Assembly: GCA_046328125.1 (NCBI GenBank)
Contig: JAXLXF010000007.1
Span: 62,001 to 126,000, forward strand
Origin: JADZEM01 sp046328125
GTDB taxonomy: Bacteria > Chloroflexota > UBA6077 > JACCZL01
Length of the DNA: 64,000 bases
Direction of reading: 5' to 3'
A model generated the notes under the pieces. That model ran no database searches, was not told the DNA's origin, and saw only the letters and a list, made by a program, of their open reading frames with translations. The translations under genes and the position numbers were made by a program. The number at the start of each line of letters is the position of its first letter. Within the stretch, counting starts at the first letter, position 1. This document shows, piece by piece, positions 50,432 to 61,125 of this stretch.

Positions 50432-51544
50432 ATGCGCATTCTGACCATCGACGTGGGGACCGGCACTCAGGACATCCTGGTGTTCGACGCCGACCGGGAG
50501 CTGGAGAACTGCGTCAAGATGGTGATGCCGTCGCCCACGGCGGTCATCGCCCAGCGCATCCGCGCCACCACCGAGCTCGGCACGCCGCTGCTGCTGGATG
50601 GGGTGACGATGGGTGGCGGCCCGAGCCACTGGGCCGCGATGGATCACGTGCGGGCTGGCTACCCGGTGTATGCCACGCCGGATGCCGCCCGGACGTTTGA
50701 CGACGACCTGGAGGGCGTGGCCGGCATGGGGATCACGGTCGTCTCGGAGGACGAGGCGGCCAGGTTGACGGGCGTGGAGCGGGTGACGTTGCGCGACCTC
50801 TGGATCGACGAGGTGCGGCTGGCCCTACGTACGTTCGGCGCCGACGACCGGTTCGACGCGCTGGCCGTGGCCGTCTTCGACCACGGGGCAGCGCCACCCG
50901 GCTACAGCGACCGGATCTTCCGCTTCGACTACCTGGCCGAGCGGGTGCGGCAGTCAGCCGACCTGACGGTGTTCGCGTTCCCGCGCGAGGCGATCCCGGC
51001 CAGCCTGACGCGCCTCCGAGCCGTCGCGGCCAGCGTGGACAGCGCCTATCCGCTGCTGGTGATGGACACGGCGCCGGCGGCGGTGCTGGGCGCCCTGGAC
51101 GATCCGACCGTCGCGCGTGAGTCGGCGGCCATCGTGGCGAACGTCGGGAACTTCCACTGCCTGGCGTTCCGACTGGAGGGCGGGCGGATCGCCGGCCTGT
51201 TCGAGCACCACACCGGCGAGTTGTCCAAAGACGAGCTGGAGATGTTCCTGGACCGGCTGATCGACGGCACGATCACGAACCAGGAAGTGTTCGACGACAT
51301 GGGGCACGGCGCGCTGATGTTCCAGCCGCCGGGCAGGCTGCCCGGGCCAGATGGGCCGTTTCTGGCGATCACCGGCCCGCGCCGTGGAATACTGGACGCC
51401 TCGCGACTCCGACCGTACCTGGCCGTCCCGCACGGCGACATGATGCTGGCTGGCTGCTTCGGGCTGCTGCGGGCGTACGCGGCGCACGACGCCGCCGTCG
51501 CCGAGGCCGTGACGACGCGCCTGGGACCACGCCCCGGCGTCTGA
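50432..51544 (+). CDS. DUF1786 family protein (actin/sugar-kinase-like fold)
   Basis: A 370-residue protein. MRILTIDVGTGTQDILVFDADRELENCVKMVMPSPT at the N terminus resembles the phosphate-1 loop of ASKHA ATPases and is typical of DUF1786 proteins; LLLDGVTMGGGPSHWA, AIVANVGNFHCLAFRLEGGRIAGLFEHHTGEL and a Cys-containing MMLAGCFGLLRAYA end follow. The biochemical role is not established. ATG 50432 follows GGGGG. It lies alone beyond a word-repeat hairpin. Confidence 0.85.
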   Translation: MRILTIDVGTGTQDILVFDADRELENCVKMVMPSPTAVIAQRIRATTELGTPLLLDGVTMGGGPSHWAAMDHVRAGYPVYATPDAARTFDDDLEGVAGMGITVVSEDEAARLTGVERVTLRDLWIDEVRLALRTFGADDRFDALAVAVFDHGAAPPGYSDRIFRFDYLAERVRQSADLTVFAFPREAIPASLTRLRAVAASVDSAYPLLVMDTAPAAVLGALDDPTVARESAAIVANVGNFHCLAFRLEGGRIAGLFEHHTGELSKDELEMFLDRLIDGTITNQEVFDDMGHGALMFQPPGRLPGPDGPFLAITGPRRGILDASRLRPYLAVPHGDMMLAGCFGLLRAYAAHDAAVAEAVTTRLGPRPGV

Positions 51545-51584
51545 GCGCGGCTCCCTGACCGCCAGATGCGGGCGTGGAGGCCAA

Positions 51585-51652
51585 GGCGGCGAAGATCGCC
51601 GCGCTCCCAGGTGGGCCGTCAGGCCGAGGCGGCGGACATCGCCGCGCTCCCA
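51585..51652. repeat. Two direct copies of GGCGGC-ATCGCCGCGCTCCCAG hairpin
   Basis: GGCGGCGAAGATCGCCGCGC plus TCCCAGG (51585-51612) and GGCGGCGGACATCGCCGCGC plus TCCCAGA (51629-51655) lie head to tail. Each has a GGCG(G)C/GCCGCC-type stem with a short variable loop, then GCGCTCCCAG, the same plan as the repeats at 46.5 and 59.2 kb. Between the DUF1786 gene and the convergent response regulator. Confidence 0.8.
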
Positions 51653-51660
51653 GAGGGAAG

Positions 51661-52032
51661 TCAGGACGAGCTGCCGAGCAGCGCGTCGATCTTGCCGACC
51701 AGTCTGGGGAGCTCGATCGGCTTGGTGTCGTAGTCGTCGCAGCCAGCTTCGAGCGCCCGCTCGCGGTCTTCGGCCATCGCGTGGGCCGTGAGCGCAATGA
51801 TCGGGATCGAGCCGGTGGCCGGATCGGCCTTGAGCTGGCGGGTCGCCTCCCAGCCGTCCACGATCGGCAGGCTCATGTCCATCAGGATCAGGTGCGGCAG
51901 CTCGCTCCGGGCCAGCGCCAATCCCTGAGCGCCGTCCGCCGCGACGACGAGGTCATGGCCGCGTCGTTGCAGGCGTCTGGACAGCATGTCCCGGTTCATC
52001 TCGTTGTCCTCGACGAGGAGGATCTTGGCCAT
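51661..52032 (-). CDS. Single-domain response regulator
   Basis: A 123-residue free receiver domain: ILLVEDNEMNRDML acidic pocket, phospho-acceptor Asp52 (LILMDMSLPIVDG), ALTAHAM with the switch Thr, and DTKPIE with the conserved Lys. There is no output domain, so it signals by protein contact, like CheY or a phosphorelay carrier. Its gene lies 163 bp downstream of the histidine kinase gene on the same strand, the obvious phosphodonor. Confidence 0.9.
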   Translation of the reverse strand: MAKILLVEDNEMNRDMLSRRLQRRGHDLVVAADGAQGLALARSELPHLILMDMSLPIVDGWEATRQLKADPATGSIPIIALTAHAMAEDRERALEAGCDDYDTKPIELPRLVGKIDALLGSSS

Positions 52033-52194
52033 CGTGGTCCCTCCACCGCGCCGGCCGCCCCAGGCCGGCGCCCCACCGTGGTCATTTCGTCAGGATTCAA
52101 CGCTTGCCCAGATGCGCCCCACCTTCTGACACGTCTGTCATCGCAAAACACGCTCCCCAACTGTACGATATCCATCACGGCCAGTTGCGCGGCA

Positions 52195-54360
52195 TCAGGC
52201 GTCAGGGCGCGGGCCGACTGTTGCTGCCGACGACCTGGGCAGCGTGACCGTGAAGGTGGAGCCAACGCCCGGCGTGCTGGTGACGGTCACGTCCCCGCCG
52301 AGCATCTGGCTGAAGTGCCGCACGAGCGTCAGCCCGAGCCCGGTCCCGCCGTAGCGGCTGCGAGTGCTGGCTTCGGCCTGGGCGAACGCCTCGAAGAGAC
52401 GCCCGAGCTGCTCCTCGGTCATGCCGATGCCGGTGTCGGCAACGGCGAAGGCGAGCGATGAGGGGTGAGGGGCGAGGGGCGAGGGGATGGGCGCGTCGGC
52501 GGGCGAGGGGACGGGCGCGTCGGCGGGCGCAATGAATTGCGCCCCTACCAGGGTGGCCGCTGTACGGGCGTGATTCATCACGCCCCCCTCGCCCCTCGCC
52601 ACTCGCCACTCGTCTCTCGCCACTCGCCCCTCGCCCCTCCCGACTCGTAGCTCGATGCGCCCGTGGTCCGTGAACTTGGCGGCGTTGCCAAGGAGGTTGA
52701 ACAGGATCTGGCGCAGCTTGGTGGCGTCCGTCTCCATCTCCCCGAGGTCAGGGGCCAGATCCATGACGAGGGTGTTCCCGTTCTTCTCGATCAGTGGGCC
52801 GACCGTGGTCGCGACCTCGCGGACGAGCCGCGCGACGTCCACCCGCTCGACAAAGATCTCCATCTTGCCGGCCTCGATCTTCGAGAGATCGAGCACGTCG
52901 TTGATGAGGCCGAGCAGGTGGCGGCCGGCCGCGTTGATCTTCTCGACGTCTGGGATCAGCGCCAGCTGGTCGAGATCCTGCAGCTCCTCCTGCACCATCT
53001 CGGAGTAGCCGATCACGGCGTTGAGGGGTGTGCGGAGCTCGTGGGACATATGGGCCAGGAACTGGGACTTGTGCTGTGATGCCTCTTCGAGATCGCGGCT
53101 CTTTTCTTGAATCTGCTGGAACAGCCGCGCGTTTTCGATGGCGAGGACGGACTGGTTGGCGAGGGTCTGTAGCAGCTCCACGACCGGCTGGGGAAACTCG
53201 CCGGGCTGCTTGCGACGGATCACGAGCATGCCGATGATCCGTTGTTCGCGGATCAGCGGGACGGCGATCAGGGCGCGAAATCCGGTCCGGCGGAGGGCGC
53301 CGAGGGCGGTGATGTTCGGGCTGAGATCGTGGGTGGCGTCGAGGAGGTCCGGGATCTGAACGGCAGAAGCGTCGTGGGCCGCCTGCCCGAAGAGGGTGTC
53401 GTCGCCGAGGTGGGGGCGCGCGAGCTGGACGGTGGTGTGCAGGTCGTCCGGCATCAGGTAGGAGGCGCGCAAGACGAAGTCGCCGCTCAGGTCGTCCAGC
53501 TCGTAGATGGTGCCACCGTCAGCGTGGGCGAGGCGGGTGGCGTGCGAGACGATGGCGGTCAGCACTTCCTGAAGGTCGAGCGAGGAAGAGACCGCCGCGC
53601 CGACCTCGCCGAGGGTGCGCAGCTCCTCGACCGAGCGCGCCAGCTGGGCGGTGCGCTCCTGGACCGCCTCGAACAGGCGGGCGTTCTCTATAGCGATGAC
53701 TGCCTGGTCCGCGAACGTCTCCAGCAGCGCAGCTTCCCGGTCCGAGAACGGTCGCACTTCGAGGCGCTGGAGCGCGATCACGCCGATTGGCTCGCCACCC
53801 TTGAGCAGAGGCACACCCATCGCCGAGCGTACCCCGGTCCGAGCCTGGGGCTCACGCGATGCCGGAAACTCCGTCAACACCGCCTCGGCCTGATCGTCAA
53901 TGCGAATGGTCTGGCGGTCGACGTAGATCCGACCTCCCATCGACAGCCGGTCGATTCTCTGGCCGGGGATGCGCTCGAAGAAGTTTGGGCCGAACAGACG
54001 AGGCACGCTCTCCCTGGCGTGACCGGTCACGGCGTACACGGCCAGGAGACCGTCGCTCTCGCGGGGCCGCATGATGAGGCCGCCGGGCGCGTCACACAAA
54101 CGGGCAGCTGCCTCAACGATGGCGTCCAGCACGCGCTGGAGATCCGTGGGCGCCGAGGCGATGACGCGCAGCACCTCGGCGAAGGCTGTCTGCCGTTCGA
54201 GCGCCTCGGCGACCTGGCGGTTACTCTCGTGAAGCTCGGCTGCGAGGCGAGCGCTCTTGGCCTTGGCTAGGGCGGCCTGCTCCTCGGCCGCAGCGAGCGC
54301 AGCCCGAGACCGCTCCAACTCGGTTCGCAGCCGCTCGACTTCGGGAGATGTGTCAGCCAT
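52195..54360 (-). CDS. Cytoplasmic GAF-GAF sensor histidine kinase with repeat insert
   Basis: A 721-residue soluble kinase. A coiled coil at about 10-60 is followed by two GAF domains (about 70-225 and 245-410), then HisKA with the phospho-His in FLAHMSHELRTPLNAVIGYSE (near residue 440), and HATPase_c: N box LRQILFNLLGNAAKFTDHG, G1 FAVADTGIGM, G2 GGTGLGLTLVRHF. Between N box and G1, residues about 573-634 (GRGEGRVARDEW..., ...APADAPVPSPADAPIP) are low complexity and encoded by GCGAGGG words plus a paired palindrome; in normal kinases this is a short loop. The frame stays open, but ATP binding could be affected. ATG 54360 follows GAGAGG. No membrane helix. Confidence 0.9.
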   Translation of the reverse strand: MADTSPEVERLRTELERSRAALAAAEEQAALAKAKSARLAAELHESNRQVAEALERQTAFAEVLRVIASAPTDLQRVLDAIVEAAARLCDAPGGLIMRPRESDGLLAVYAVTGHARESVPRLFGPNFFERIPGQRIDRLSMGGRIYVDRQTIRIDDQAEAVLTEFPASREPQARTGVRSAMGVPLLKGGEPIGVIALQRLEVRPFSDREAALLETFADQAVIAIENARLFEAVQERTAQLARSVEELRTLGEVGAAVSSSLDLQEVLTAIVSHATRLAHADGGTIYELDDLSGDFVLRASYLMPDDLHTTVQLARPHLGDDTLFGQAAHDASAVQIPDLLDATHDLSPNITALGALRRTGFRALIAVPLIREQRIIGMLVIRRKQPGEFPQPVVELLQTLANQSVLAIENARLFQQIQEKSRDLEEASQHKSQFLAHMSHELRTPLNAVIGYSEMVQEELQDLDQLALIPDVEKINAAGRHLLGLINDVLDLSKIEAGKMEIFVERVDVARLVREVATTVGPLIEKNGNTLVMDLAPDLGEMETDATKLRQILFNLLGNAAKFTDHGRIELRVGRGEGRVARDEWRVARGEGGVMNHARTAATLVGAQFIAPADAPVPSPADAPIPSPLAPHPSSLAFAVADTGIGMTEEQLGRLFEAFAQAEASTRSRYGGTGLGLTLVRHFSQMLGGDVTVTSTPGVGSTFTVTLPRSSAATVGPRPDA
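52525..52585. repeat. Paired GGGCGCAA palindromes inside the kinase gene
   Basis: GGGCGCAATGAATTGCGCCC (52525-52544) followed by CTAC, 16 bases, GTAC and GGGCGTGATTCATCACGCCC (52566-52585). Same two-unit inverted layout as 37095-37153. Flanked on both sides by GCGAGGG/CCCTCGC words (about 52450-52500 and 52586-52640). Confidence 0.85.
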
Positions 54361-54578
54361 CGCTAGCCTCTCGACCACCTTTCACCCGGGGTGCCGCGCC
54401 ACGTCCCGCACCAGCGCGACGGCGTAGACGCAGCCCCACTCCACGACACCGCCTCGCTGTGACGTGCGCCCCTTGCACGCCAGCCCGACGTGTCGTGTTC
54501 CAGGCGAGGCCAGAATACCATCCCTTCACGTTTCTAGCCTGTGACCTCTGTCACACTCGCCGGATCTGAAGGAAGGCG

Positions 54579-55055
54579 ATGACTCAAAACAACAGCGAGC
54601 TGCTGGGCCGCTGGCGTGGCTCACGAGAGACCGCACGCCAGTACAATCAGCGCATGATCGATTTTGGCGAGCTCTATCTGGCGAAAGCTCATGCCAGCCT
54701 TGCCGGTGCGCAGAGCGAGTTGGAGCAGCGCCGATTCGACAACGCGGCGAACCGGGCCTACTATGCCTGCTTCCAGGCCGCCGTTGCTGCCCTGACCTGG
54801 GCTGGATTTCGTCCGCCGGGCGGCGTGGGCACCTGGGATCATGGGTTCGTGCAGGCGCGGTTTGTCGGCGAGCTGGTCAATCGCCGAAAGCGCTATGCAT
54901 CTGACTTACGCGACACGTTGAGCGTCGCAATGCGTCAGAGACACAAGGCTGACTATCAGTACGATAGCGTGACGGCAGATCAGGCAATCCGTGTCGTCCG
55001 ACGAGCAACCCGCTTCGTTGACGACATCCGATCGAAACGAGGAGAACAGGGATGA
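54579..55055 (+). CDS. HEPN-domain protein (UPF0332-like)
   Basis: A 158-residue all-helical protein. FGELYLAKAHASLAGAQSELEQRRFDNAANRAYYACFQAAVAALTW is the first HEPN helix pair, and MRQRHKADYQYDSVTADQAIRVVRRATRFVDDI matches the UPF0332 C-terminal half, including the R-x-x-H-K-ADY region that corresponds to the RNase-type Rx4-6H motif. HEPN proteins are often toxin or effector ribonucleases, normally paired with a nucleotidyltransferase (MNT) antitoxin; none is present here. AAGGAAGG precedes ATG 54579. Its stop overlaps the next gene's ATG. Confidence 0.82.
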   Translation: MTQNNSELLGRWRGSRETARQYNQRMIDFGELYLAKAHASLAGAQSELEQRRFDNAANRAYYACFQAAVAALTWAGFRPPGGVGTWDHGFVQARFVGELVNRRKRYASDLRDTLSVAMRQRHKADYQYDSVTADQAIRVVRRATRFVDDIRSKRGEQG

Positions 55056-55339
55056 GCGTCGCGCGAGATCTCCAAGATGATCCACGACTGCTGGCCGCCG
55101 CAGAGGAGTTGCGTGCGCTCATTGCCGTCCGCTATCCCGATGCCACCTTTGAGCTGTCGAGCGGCGACGATCCGGCCGGCCTTTACGTCATTCCGACCGT
55201 GGATGTGGAGGACACCGAGGAGGTGGCCGACGTTGTCGCCGACCGCCTGCTCGCGCTCCAGGTAGACGACGAGCTGCCGATCTACGTCTTCCCCGTGCGG
55301 CCGCTGGCTCGCGTCCTTGCCGACCTCACCATTTCGTAG
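55052..55339 (+). CDS. Unrecognised 95-residue partner of the HEPN gene
   Basis: An acidic 95-residue protein: RDLQDDPRLLAAAEELRALIAVRYPDATFELSSGDDPAGLYVIPTVDVEDTEEVADVVADRLLALQVDDELPIYVFPVRP. It starts with a helix, then alternates strands and an acidic helix, suggesting a small alpha/beta sandwich. It has no nucleotidyltransferase GSxARGxA motif. ATG 55052 overlaps the HEPN stop (ATGA), so the two are made together. By position it may be an antitoxin or specificity factor for the HEPN protein; this is inference. Confidence 0.7.
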   Translation: MSVARDLQDDPRLLAAAEELRALIAVRYPDATFELSSGDDPAGLYVIPTVDVEDTEEVADVVADRLLALQVDDELPIYVFPVRPLARVLADLTIS

Positions 55340-55532
55340 GGTGCGCTGATAGACAGGGCTCGACCTCAGTGCCGTCGATCTCAGTGCGGGCGACTTGGCC
55401 GCATGCAAGCGGCGCGAGCTCATGGAGGACGAGCCCGGTCGTCCGCACCCGGACGCGGCCGTTCGCCCATGCCGTAGTTGGGGATGTGCTGGCTGGCCCC
55501 TTCGCCCCGTTGAGACGAGGGGCCAGAGATGG

Positions 55533-58202
<2,670 letters not shown>

Positions 58203-58227
58203 GGGGAGACCTCCATAGCGTTGTAGA

Positions 58228-58247
58228 CTTGACAACAGTGTATCAAG
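58228..58247. promoter_or_regulatory. HAIR-like inverted repeat upstream of clpB
   Basis: CTTGACAACAGTGTATCAAG: arms CTTGA and TCAAG around ten bases, 26 bases before the clpB ATG. It resembles the HspR box (CTTGAGT-N7-ACTCAAG) but is one base shorter and matches only the outer five bases of each arm. On the minus strand it overlaps a possible promoter (TTGATA, 15-base spacer, TACAAC). Confidence 0.5.
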
Positions 58248-58314
58248 GTTTGTGTATGGCTCTTGTTAGCACCGTGTACGAGGTTCATAAGAATTGTGTT
58301 TGCGCCGGATTGTC

Positions 58315-58372
58315 CCTCACCCCAAACCCCCTCTACGGTCTCACAAGCAGAAGAGGGGACAGGAGCAGGACC
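58315..58372. repeat. Degraded CCCTCACCCC/AGAGGGG repeat
   Basis: CCCTCACCCCAAACCCCCTC followed by CAGAAGAGGGGACAGG, a decayed intergenic relative of the repeats inside uvrC and the DUF4173 gene, between clpB and the RraA-like gene. Confidence 0.55.
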
Positions 58373-58374
58373 GG

Positions 58375-59082
58375 TCACTCCTCGATGGCGCCGCCGATGG
58401 CGCGCAGGTGCTCGCGGAAGGTCAGGGCCGGGTTCTGCTGGCGGCGGGCGAGGTAGGTGGAGAACTGGAGCTGGCTCCGGAGCGAGACGCCAGAGCGGAT
58501 AAGCTCGGCCTGATGGCGCTCGGCGTCGCGGATGGACTCCGCGAGGGTGAGGACGGCCTCGGCGTGGGCAGCCGGCACGAACAGGACGCCGTCGTCGTCG
58601 CCAAATACAAGGTCGTTCGAGGTGACGGACCAATCGCCGACCGTGGCTGAGGTCAGCGCATCGTCGGATCGAGGATCGAGGCGAAGCGGGCCTGTCGGGA
58701 GCTCGCCGAGGCTGAAGACCGGCAGGCCGATCGCTCGGATGTCGGCAGAATCGCGGTGGAGACCCCAGATCGCGATGCCTGACAGGCCGGCCATCGCCGC
58801 CTCCAGCACGATGAGATCGCCGACGCACGCCTCGTCGAGTCGGCCGCCGTTGTCCACCACCAGGACGTCGCCGGGAACCGCCGTTTCGAGCGCTTCGAGG
58901 AAGACGTCCACGCTGCCAGCGTGCCGCGCGGGAACGACCCGCCCGGCCAGCCGACTACCGGCCATGACGAGACGCAGGGAGGCGGGCGCGCATCGGACCG
59001 GAATCTGCGCGCGGATGCAAGCATCTGCGAGATGGGCGGTGGTCAGGGGGGCGAACCGCTGTTGGAGTGCCTCGTGATCCAC
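58375..59082 (-). CDS. RraA-family protein (HMG/CHA aldolase or RraA-like)
   Basis: A 235-residue protein of the RraA fold. TTAHLADACIRAQIPVRCAPASLRLVMAGSRLAGRVVPARH, then GDVLVVDNGGRLDEACVGDLIVLEAAMAGLSGIAIWGLHRDSADIRAIGLPVFSLGELPTGP. The G-x-x-R-D metal/substrate motif appears as GLHRDSADI. Family members are either RNase E inhibitors or divalent-metal 4-hydroxy-4-methyl-2-oxoglutarate aldolases; lacking evidence for RNase E, an aldolase-type role is somewhat likelier. GTG 59082 is chosen, with GGAGG 11 bases upstream; the longer open frame runs through a repeat. Confidence 0.82.
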   Translation of the reverse strand: MDHEALQQRFAPLTTAHLADACIRAQIPVRCAPASLRLVMAGSRLAGRVVPARHAGSVDVFLEALETAVPGDVLVVDNGGRLDEACVGDLIVLEAAMAGLSGIAIWGLHRDSADIRAIGLPVFSLGELPTGPLRLDPRSDDALTSATVGDWSVTSNDLVFGDDDGVLFVPAAHAEAVLTLAESIRDAERHQAELIRSGVSLRSQLQFSTYLARRQQNPALTFREHLRAIGGAIEE

Positions 59083-59428
59083 TGGGGTCTGTGCCTCCGC
59101 TCGTCCTGCGCCTGGGGAGCTGCCAGGAAAAGCACTGGACTCGGACGTGGGGCGCGACACCGTGGCCGGACTGGCGAGATCATTCCAGAGCACTGTTCGT
59201 GGCGCTGGTTGGTGCTCTCGAAGCGGCCAGGATGGCCGCGCTCCACGATCACGTGCATGACTTTCCTGACTCTCCCGGGCGGGTCGGGACCATGCTGGCA
59301 CGGACTCACGAGTATGGCGAGAGCCATTGGACGGCCATAGCAGTCCATTGCCACAAGACGCCGTCTGGCCGCATCGAGCGCGCCCGCCGGGCCAGAGCGA
59401 CGCGTGACAGGACGATCGGAGTGCTGGC
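59083..59428. other. 346-bp spacer holding one hairpin repeat
   Basis: No credible gene. It contains the plus-strand repeat GCGGCCAGGATGGCCGC then GCTCCACGATC (59222-59250), which is the intact form of the site interrupted by the group II intron at 21852/19918. Confidence 0.6.
59220..59250 (+). repeat. Hairpin-GCGCTCC repeat, unoccupied intron-type site
   Basis: GAAGCGGCCAGGATGGCCGC followed by GCTCCACGATC. The stem is GCGGCCA/TGGCCGC with a GGA loop. Identical over at least 27 bases to the joined exons flanking the group II intron. Confidence 0.9.
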
Positions 59429-60343
59429 CTATGCTGGCTGAGAGCGGAGCAGGGCGTAGGTCCGCTCGGAGCTCTCGCCGGACGGGCTGTAGATCGACGC
59501 CGCGAAGTCGGTGACGCCGGCCGCGCGCAGCTCGTCGAGGCCGGCCTGGACGCTCGCTTCGTTCCCGATCAGCGCGACCTCGCCGGGGCTGGTGCCACTC
59601 GACTGGCGGTCCAGGACGGCGCGGTAGGACGGGAGCTCGCCGTACCGCTCGAAGTCGGCGTTGCACTGGGCTCGGACGGCGGTCTCGTGGTCCGTGACGC
59701 AGATCGGGAGGCCGGCCACGATCCGGGGGGCAGGACGGCCGGCCTCCTTCGCGGCAGCGGTGATGGTCGGGACGGCGTGCTCGGCGATGTAGCGCGGACC
59801 GCCCATCCAGATCGCGGTGCCGTCGGCGAGGCGGCCAGTGACGCGCAGCAGCTGCGGCCCGAGCGCGGCCACCAGGACCGGCGGCGGAGTGACGCCCGGC
59901 ACCGATACCTGGGCCTCGTCCAGTTTGTACTCCTCGCCGGCGAACGTGGTCGGCTCGCCGCGCAGCAGCGGCCCGAGGCAGGACAGGTACTCGCGGAGGT
60001 GGCGGACGGGGTGGTCCCAGTCAAAGCCGAGCCGCCCCTCCATCGAGACGCGGTGGCTCAGGCCGATGCCGAGCGTCAGCCGCCCGCCGGTCGCGGACTG
60101 GGTGGCGAGCGCCTGCTCGGCGAGGGCGGACGGGTGGCGCGGGAAGGTCGGGATGACAAACGAGGCGAGCTCGATGGTGCTGGTGGCACGGCCGGCCAGC
60201 GCGAAGACGGTGAGGGTGTCGTAGGCGCGCACGCTCGGCATCCAGACCGAGGCGAACCCACGCGCCTCCGCCCGCGCGACCCGTTCCACGATGGCGTCGA
60301 TAGTCGGTCCGCCGGTCGGATAGATCACCACGCCGATCTTCAT
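59429..60343 (-). CDS. LLM-class F420-dependent oxidoreductase
   Basis: A 304-residue luciferase-like TIM barrel, third of its kind in the window. MKIGVVIYPTGGPTIDAIVERVARAEARGFASVWMPSVRAYDTLTVFALAGRATSTIELASFVIPTFPRHPSALAEQALATQSATGGRLTLGIGLSH is typical; PPVLVAALGPQLLRVTGRLADGTAIWMGG is the late barrel motif. It resembles the subfamily with a GIGLSH loop seen in actinobacterial F420 enzymes. ATG 60343 follows AGAGGGA. Upstream of it lies the phosphatase gene on the same strand. Confidence 0.88.
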   Translation of the reverse strand: MKIGVVIYPTGGPTIDAIVERVARAEARGFASVWMPSVRAYDTLTVFALAGRATSTIELASFVIPTFPRHPSALAEQALATQSATGGRLTLGIGLSHRVSMEGRLGFDWDHPVRHLREYLSCLGPLLRGEPTTFAGEEYKLDEAQVSVPGVTPPPVLVAALGPQLLRVTGRLADGTAIWMGGPRYIAEHAVPTITAAAKEAGRPAPRIVAGLPICVTDHETAVRAQCNADFERYGELPSYRAVLDRQSSGTSPGEVALIGNEASVQAGLDELRAAGVTDFAASIYSPSGESSERTYALLRSQPA

Positions 60344-60387
60344 GCTTCCCTCTCACCGTGAATCGGTCTGGTGGGAGTGGTACTGCA

Positions 60388-61125
60388 TCACGGGGCGCTC
60401 TCACCAGAAGGGCCGTCCAGCAGGCGAGACCGGAGGGCGGCGATCTGCTCCGGGCTGAGACCGGCCGCCTGGAGGTAGGCCGGGGCGTCGAGCTCGGCGA
60501 GGGTCGCGAGGATCACGGCGCGAGCGGTCGTGCCGGCCTCGCGTAGCTGCTCCTGGGCGCCGTGATCCTCGTCCGGGCGGCCCTCGTGGGTGAAGCGGGC
60601 GCGCAGGCGCTCGGCGCTCAGAGCGTAGTCGTCGGCGATGTCGTCGGGCGAGACGCCGTGCAGCGCGAGCAGCACGAGTGTGACCAGGCCGGTTCGGTCT
60701 CGGCCGGCTCCGCAGTGGACCAGCACGCCACCCGGCTTGGCCTCCGCGATCGTTGCGAGGACGACCGCCATCCGCTGCGCGGCGTGCTGGAGAAACGCTC
60801 GATAGTAGAGTGGCGTGCCGGAGCGGGAGCGCCACTCGTCCCAGAACGCCGTGTCGGCCAGGTCTTCGAGCGCGATCTCGACGGTGGTCAGCTGCGCTGG
60901 ACGCGGCGCGGCGTCGGGCGCGCGCTCGTGGGGGTGGCGCAGGTCCACGATAGTCCGGACGCCGTGGGAGACCAGCGCGTTCCAGCCGTCCGCCGTGAGA
61001 TGATCCATCCGGTCGCCCCGCACGACGGCGCCTCGGCGGATCGGTCGGCCGTCGATGGTGGCGAGCCCGCCGAGATCGCGGACGTTGAAGCAGCCGTCCC
61101 AGTCCAGGTGTCGATCGGCAGTCAC
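60388..61125 (-). CDS. Protein-tyrosine/serine phosphatase
   Basis: A 245-residue cysteine phosphatase of the Y_phosphatase3 family. DWDGCFNVRDLGGLATIDGRPIRRGAVVRGDRMDHLT is the N-terminal signature, and the P-loop VLVHCGAGRDRTGLVTLVLLALHGVS gives the C-x5-R active site with the Asp commonly following it. It may act on phosphotyrosine or phosphoinositides. GTG 61125 overlaps the carboxylesterase stop by four bases (GTGA), so it is made by coupling behind the esterase gene. Confidence 0.9.
   Translation of the reverse strand: MTADRHLDWDGCFNVRDLGGLATIDGRPIRRGAVVRGDRMDHLTADGWNALVSHGVRTIVDLRHPHERAPDAAPRPAQLTTVEIALEDLADTAFWDEWRSRSGTPLYYRAFLQHAAQRMAVVLATIAEAKPGGVLVHCGAGRDRTGLVTLVLLALHGVSPDDIADDYALSAERLRARFTHEGRPDEDHGAQEQLREAGTTARAVILATLAELDAPAYLQAAGLSPEQIAALRSRLLDGPSGESAP

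Noticed and set aside
52455..52645. GCGAGTA/GCGAGGG word arrays and repeated palindromes as a CRISPR array
   Set aside because: Units are 7-20 bases, contiguous or palindromic, with no regular unique spacers and no cas genes. No CRISPR array is seen anywhere in the window.
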